Shown here in pieces: positions 62,101 to 64,000 of a stretch of DNA of 64,000 nt. The position numbers were made by a program, and so were the translations under genes. Origin of the DNA: Apostichopus japonicus (taxonomy: Eukaryota; Echinodermata; Holothuroidea; Aspidochirotida; Stichopodidae); contig NC_092582.1 of NCBI RefSeq assembly GCF_037975245.1, positions 18,192,577 to 18,256,576 of the forward strand. The letters are read 5' to 3'. The notes under the pieces were generated by a model that saw nothing but the letters and a program-made list of their open reading frames with translations, was not told where the DNA came from and did not search any database. Positions within the stretch are counted from its first letter, which is position 1. Each line of letters opens with the position of its first letter.

Positions 62101-63842
62101 GTAGAGTATCAAAATATTGAATGTGCCAATTTTCAGATTTATAAGGATGTCTATTGTTTTATTAAGCAGCAATACAGGGTCCTTGCCCTTCCCTTCTGCC
62201 ACCTTTACTTGGTATTATGCCCCTGTGGTCCTTTGTTCTGGTGTCATTGTCATTAATTTCGCTTACCCTCTCTCGTTCTTTCTCTCTGTGTGGTTTCCTT
62301 GGCATTGTAAATTCTGCAGACATGTCACCTATAGATCCATAAAAACTCAAAAATTATCCCAAAAGGTGTGAAACATAATCCTAACAATGCTTCCATGTCA
62401 ATGAGGTCTTGTTATTCCTCTTTTCTCTGCTTCCCACCATCCCCCCCCCCTCCCTTTCAATAATAAAAAGTCCCCAAAAGATAGATTTTATTAAAAGATT
62501 TTCAGGCTGTGCAATCAATCTAATTTTTCGCCATTAGTCTAAACCATATGTAACAATATCCAGAGATGTTAAGCTCTTCAACTGTCATAAAACTGAAAAC
62601 ACTTCTCTCAAGGTTTGTCATTTTCTCGAATCCTAAGCACACTTGATACAGATTTCTTAATTTCACCCTTGGGAAGTCAGTTTCAGTTATTTTCAGTGAA
62701 GTGCTGATTGAGTTTGTTGTTTGATGTGGGTTAGTGTGAGGAAAAATTGCATTTCTTTCTATAGGTAGGCATGGGTAATAGTTTTAAAGTTGTCGCCCTG
62801 AACTTTAAGTAGTGTAATTAAGAACAAAGTTGTTCTTAAACAGAGGGAATTGACTTCGTCCAAACGTTTAATGTTTCTTTCCCTTCCTCAAGACCCCCAA
62901 CTGATGGGTGTATCATTTACATGTACATTTTGTAATTGCACTGGTTGGATTATAAAAGGTGTTTGTCCTCAATGGTGACATCATGAATTAAACATAAGAA
63001 TAGCGAAGATTTAACTACTTATTTCAAAAAAATTCTTCCAGATTTGAAAATTTGACTTCCTCAAGTCCTATAAAGCTGAAGTTGTGTTGTTACATTGACT
63101 TTTAATTAAATATTACATTTAAAAATATAAATTATGTGGATTTATAAAACAAAGATGCTATCAGAAGAAAGTCTGTCGTATTGCAGTTAGTATGTTCTAA
63201 GAATGAACCAGTTCTTATCTCCTTTCCAAAGAGGCCCTGACTATGGCCCAAACTTTCAGTATAGTTTATATCATATTGTTTATGATAATCTCATCATACC
63301 AAAATGGAGCCTTTTATACCTCAGAAAATTCTTTTGTTTCAAACTGCTTTTTCATCGGTTACAGAAATGCTACTCATAAATTTTTTCAGATGAAAATAAT
63401 AATTTAATGTTAATCATAAATAAAAAATGTACTTACATTTTTTTCTTCTGAATTTCATAATTGGAATAGCAGATTGTACCTTTTTGTTTTTCTGTCATTT
63501 TTTTGTTTTTCACAGCATGTTGCTTGAAATTCATGAAAGGTTACAGTGAAATGAGAAACTTGACAAATTGGGCTGAAAATAACTTGATATTTTTGATGGA
63601 TTTTGTTGTGATTGATATCGTCTAGGTCACCACTCTGGGCCTGACAGATCTGTTTGCCATCTGTTGGTCATTTGATATTCTGTCCTCAAAGCTCTCTGAT
63701 TTTCTTCTTCTTCTTCTTGTTATTATTTTACATTTTTCTTTCGGTCTTGTTTGCTGCAGGGATGTATCTGCAAGATTTAGTGTTTATTGATGTCGCTCAT
63801 CCCAGCACCGGCGGACTGGACAGTGAGAGTAGATCAACAAAG
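22532..63842 (+). CDS. RALGPS: RALGPS-like Ral guanine nucleotide exchange factor gene (5' part, 8 exons)
   Basis: Eight exons join in phase to encode about 258 residues, or 250 counted from ATG 22558. After a Ser/Gly/Asn-rich N-terminus comes a CDC25/RasGEF domain: [69 protein letters not shown] then [32 protein letters not shown]. The pattern and intron positions agree with RalGPS1/2, which activate RalA/RalB at membranes through an N-terminal RasGEF, a central PxxP motif and a C-terminal PH domain (family knowledge). The PxxP and PH parts lie past the window. SOS and other RasGEFs share the fold, but the ELASCxWS and LxxNxxAFxRRFNQVSFWVV wording favours RalGPS. Exons: 22532-22671, 38417-38527, 42779-42829, 56483-56566, 58690-58779, 59800-59892, 61566-61689, 63760-63842. 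Confidence 0.9.
24094..25461. repeat. Cluster of seven GTGACTCGCGTGAC motifs
   Basis: The 14-mer GTGAC-TCGC-GTGAC, or a one-base variant, starts at 24094, 24274 (TCTC spacer), 24464, 24486, 25267 and 25281 (both TCGT spacer) and 25448. Read in one frame it gives VTRVT on either strand. The sequences between are not obviously alike. I do not recognise the family. Confidence 0.7.
24799..24904. repeat. Direct duplication of 26 bp, 80 bp apart
   Basis: The phrase starting TGTGATTCAAATTACCATTC and running through TCATTT occurs identically at 24799-24824 and 24879-24904. It may be a local duplication or the footprint of an insertion of about 54 bp. Confidence 0.8.
28707..28744. repeat. (AT)n microsatellite
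   Basis: Uninterrupted alternating AT run of roughly 38 bp. Confidence 0.95.
28971..29090 (+). mobile_element. tRNA-derived SINE, copy 1
   Basis: A tRNA-like head (28971-29044) has an A box TAGTGGTTAGGG and a B box GGTTCGAATCC. The acceptor strands AGCATCCA and TGGAGGCT pair with one mismatch, and TCCGC/GCGGG forms an anticodon-like stem. The T stem is mismatched, so it is not a working tRNA. A non-tRNA tail containing AGTTTTTTCACTGTTCTTG follows and leads into a long TA repeat, typical of SINE 3' ends. Confidence 0.75.
29094..29144. repeat. (TA)n microsatellite at the SINE 3' end
   Basis: About 50 bp of alternating TA directly after the SINE copy 1 tail. Confidence 0.95.
31033..31148 (+). 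mobile_element. tRNA-derived SINE, copy 2
   Basis: Same head and tail as copy 1, 2 kb away and in the same orientation: AGCCTAGTGGTTAGGG, GCGGGAGGCC, GGTTTGAATCCCGGTGGAGG (one change in the B box) and the identical tail AGTTTTTTCACTGTTCTTG. The acceptor pairing is more decayed. Confidence 0.75.
31198..31355. repeat. ~165-bp dispersed repeat family, copy A
   Basis: Contains TTTACTTTGCTCCTC, TATCTCCTCACAACCT, AGCACTCTTGCTCTACC, TTTTAACACTG, GCCCTCTATGA and CTCATTCTACCACCCAAAGTG in order. The same ordered blocks occur in copies B to F. Confidence 0.7.
31453..31610. repeat. ~165-bp dispersed repeat family, copy B
   Basis: Contains CTGTCTCCACACAACTA, GCACTCTTGTTGTACCATGC, CTAGAGCATCTGGTAA, AACACTGCCCTCTA and CTCATTCTACCATCCAAAGT. 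It lies 100 bp after copy A in the same orientation. Confidence 0.7.
31945..32060. repeat. Second copy of the GCATACTTGGTATGT repeat
   Basis: Carries GCATACTTGGTATGT, GTCAGTACAAGGACCTGT, TTGAGTGCAAGAACC and TTGCTGATCACCCTGAAGT in the same order as the copy at 12555-12910. Confidence 0.6.
32616..33237. mobile_element. MITE-like DNA transposon with TTAA flanks
   Basis: The left end AGCAGCATTTTGAGTCC and the right end, read inverted, AGAAGCATTTTGCGTTTT form terminal inverted repeats; the first 12 bp match at 11 positions. Each end abuts TTAA (32612-32615 and 33238-33241), the likely target-site duplication. The interior, about 622 bp, has no transposase frame. TTAA duplications are used by Kolobok and piggyBac superfamilies; which one applies is not decided here. 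Confidence 0.72.
33457..33480. repeat. Short (GT)n microsatellite
   Basis: GT repeat with one interruption. Confidence 0.9.
34699..34759. repeat. Perfect 20-bp tandem repeat, three copies
   Basis: Unit ACTTCCGGTGCCACACCCAC occurs three times without change. It contains the ETS-like core ACTTCCGG. Confidence 0.95.
38417..38527 (+). CDS. RALGPS: RALGPS-like exon: start of the RasGEF domain
   Basis: Acceptor TTCCTTTCCAG, donor GCG|GTAAGT, phase 0 to 0. Encodes [19 protein letters not shown] then [18 protein letters not shown], matching the first structurally conserved region of RalGPS RasGEF domains. Confidence 0.93.
38528..42778 (+). other. RALGPS-like intron, 4.25 kb
   Basis: No gene supported. 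It holds fragments resembling the ~165-bp family near 40,270-40,312 (ACCTGTCTCCTCAGGAAAC, ATAGCACCCTC) and 42,236-42,290, a GTT-rich stretch near 41,665-41,705 and a G-quadruplex-type run at 42,442-42,466. Confidence 0.6.
42779..42829 (+). CDS. RALGPS: RALGPS-like 51-nt micro-exon
   Basis: Acceptor CTTCCTTTCAG, donor GAG|GTAAGC, phase 0 to 0. Encodes [17 protein letters not shown], exactly filling the RasGEF helix between DFA and ELASC. Too short for ORF-length detection. Confidence 0.92.
47690..48110. promoter_or_regulatory. GC/CpG-richer island within the intron, possible regulatory element
   Basis: Two subregions (about 47,720-47,850 and 47,940-48,110) have clearly more CpG and fewer A/T runs than neighbouring intron. 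GAGCGAAGGGAATACGCAG, CGACGACGGAGG and CTTGCCGAG|GTAGAT stand out. It could be an alternative promoter, first exon or enhancer, or an old insertion. Confidence 0.25.
49476..49735. repeat. Imperfect tandem repeat, unit 62-75 bp, about 3.5 copies
   Basis: The ordered phrases CATAGATGGGATTTGG, AACTTGTCAGAAGTAGGGG, TCATTTAAGG and TCTGGT recur with starts near 49476, 49551, 49613 and 49683. Confidence 0.8.
50141..50275. repeat. ~165-bp dispersed repeat family, copy C
   Basis: Contains ACTTGTCTCCTCACAACCTT, AGCACCACATTCTACCATGC, CTAGAACTGTCCTGATAACC, TTTTAACACTGCACTCTCTA and CTCATTCTACCATTGAAAGT. Confidence 0.75.
52890..53030. repeat. G-rich then C/T-rich low-complexity tract
   Basis: A G-rich run (GGGAGGGTGGATGGGTGGG) is followed within 60 bp by long C and CT runs. 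The two arms are roughly complementary and could form a large imperfect hairpin. Confidence 0.7.
54560..55030. repeat. Degenerate GAGTA/AAGTA minisatellite
   Basis: Alternating words such as GAGTACAAT, AAGTATAAC and GAGTATAAT repeat about 40 times with a 9-10-bp basic step and higher-order mixing over about 470 bp. Confidence 0.85.
55866..55942. repeat. ~165-bp dispersed repeat family, copy D (partial)
   Basis: Contains ATTTACGTTGCTCC, GACCTGTCTCCCAACAACC and ATAGCACTCTTGTTCTACC. The 3' half is absent or too diverged to see. Confidence 0.65.
56483..56566 (+). CDS. RALGPS: RALGPS-like exon: ELASCEW and [11 protein letters not shown]
   Basis: Acceptor TTGTCAG, donor CAG|GTAAGT, phase 0 to 0, 28 codons. 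Encodes [20 protein letters not shown] then AFSRRFNQ, the second conserved RasGEF block. Confidence 0.94.
57092..57160. repeat. ~165-bp dispersed repeat family, copy E (partial)
   Basis: Contains ATTTACTTCGTTCCTCGCAT, ACCTGTCTCCTCACAACAT and TAGCACCTCATTCTACTG. Confidence 0.7.
58078..58200. repeat. ~165-bp dispersed repeat family, copy F
   Basis: Contains ATTTACTTTGCTCCTCTC, TACCTGTCTCCCACTCCAC, GCACTCTACCATCTACCTA, TTTAAGCACTGCGCCCTC. Confidence 0.7.
58690..58779 (+). CDS. RALGPS: RALGPS-like exon: VSFWVVKEI
   Basis: Acceptor ATTTTCTAG, donor AAG|GTCAGT, phase 0 to 0, 30 codons. Encodes [20 protein letters not shown] then [10 protein letters not shown]. The frame stays open past the donor but loses family similarity. 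Confidence 0.94.
58780..61565 (+). other. RALGPS-like introns flanking the exon at 59800-59892
   Basis: Two introns (58780-59799 and 59893-61565). No gene is supported. A C run lies at 59,142-59,155 and a G-rich patch at 59,575-59,600. Confidence 0.6.
59800..59892 (+). CDS. RALGPS: RALGPS-like exon: catalytic-core helices
   Basis: Acceptor TTTTTCCAACAG, donor AAC|GTAAGT, phase 0 to 0, 31 codons. Encodes [20 protein letters not shown] then [11 protein letters not shown], the highly conserved RasGEF region beside the helical hairpin that opens the GTPase nucleotide site. Confidence 0.95.
61566..61689 (+). CDS. RALGPS: RALGPS-like exon: helical hairpin and PCIPYLG
   Basis: Acceptor CTCTCACAAG, donor G|GTATTT, phase 0 to 1. 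Encodes [20 protein letters not shown] then [23 protein letters not shown](C/S)IPYLG(M/I)YL is a RasGEF signature and this exon carries its first half. The track's longest frame here is a different frame and is not real. Confidence 0.93.
61690..63759 (+). other. RALGPS-like intron, 2.1 kb
   Basis: No gene supported. It contains a G-rich run at 61,903-61,921, a C run at 62,442-62,452 and a CTT repeat near 63,700-63,720 that blends into the acceptor pyrimidine tract. Confidence 0.6.
63760..63842 (+). CDS. RALGPS: RALGPS-like exon: end of [14 protein letters not shown]
   Basis: Acceptor TTTGCTGCAG, donor AAG|GTAAAG, phase 1 to 0. Encodes [20 protein letters not shown] then SESRSTK. The remaining gene lies beyond 64,000. 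Confidence 0.93.
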
Positions 63843-63921
63843 GTAAAGAAAGAAGATATGTTTGATAGAAATTATAATACTAGTGGGCGACTTGATATAC
63901 TGAGGCAAACAACTCGACTGA

Positions 63922-63954
63922 GGGGGTGGGGGGGAGTGGGTGGGGGAGGGAGGG
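63922..63954 (+). repeat. G-rich tract with G-quadruplex potential, start of the next intron
   Basis: At least five runs of three or more G separated by one or two bases, about 80 bp after the donor of the last exon in the window. Confidence 0.7.
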
Positions 63955-64000
63955 ATCAATCACACCATCTTATGTATCTGGGTAGATTTAATCTTTCTCT

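Noticed and set aside
1-64000. CRISPR array, operon, or bacterial-type system
   Set aside because: The tandem repeats lack spacer structure, the genes are split by spliceosomal introns, and no prokaryotic gene is present.

Overview
The window looks like nuclear DNA from a multicellular animal. Genes are split by GT-AG introns up to about 15.7 kb long. The background is AT-rich and full of minisatellites, simple repeats and decayed mobile elements. The two protein genes (a HELZ2-type helicase/RNB protein and a RalGPS-type Ras-family GEF), a GIY-YIG Penelope-like retroelement and a tRNA-derived SINE together fit a marine invertebrate deuterostome. An echinoderm is my best guess, but this is inference and no species can be named from sequence alone.

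Region 1 (1-17,407, + strand) is the 3' part of a HELZ2-like gene. I trace 14 exons that splice in one consistent frame: 6,489 nt, that is 2,162 codons plus a stop, with the 5' part outside the window. In order they encode the end of a first SF1 (UPF1-like) helicase, a giant 4.3-kb exon with an RNB (RNase II family) exonuclease domain, and a complete second SF1 helicase. The RNB catalytic aspartates are intact. The second helicase's Walker A motif is split by an intron between GPPG and GTGKT. That 3.1-kb intron holds an AG-rich minisatellite and a 5'-truncated, disabled Penelope-like element. Downstream of the element's ORF is a clear hammerhead ribozyme core (11,866-11,910).

Region 2 (17,408-22,531) holds the helicase 3' UTR and intergenic DNA. 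It includes a CpG-dense patch near 20,700-20,880 that could be the promoter or first exon of the next gene.

Region 3 (22,532-64,000, + strand) is the 5' part of a RALGPS-like gene. Eight exons splice in frame and give a variable N-terminus followed by most of a CDC25/RasGEF domain; the rest of the gene lies beyond the window. Its introns contain several repeat families: a cluster of GTGACTCGCGTGAC motifs, two tRNA-derived SINE copies, a MITE-like element with TTAA flanks, an apparently undescribed dispersed family of about 165 bp with six to eight same-orientation copies, several minisatellites, and G-rich tracts.

The two genes show no functional link here beyond being neighbours on the same strand. 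The most notable non-genic signal is the ribozyme-bearing Penelope element. The GTGAC-motif cluster and the ~165-bp family are the least explained.
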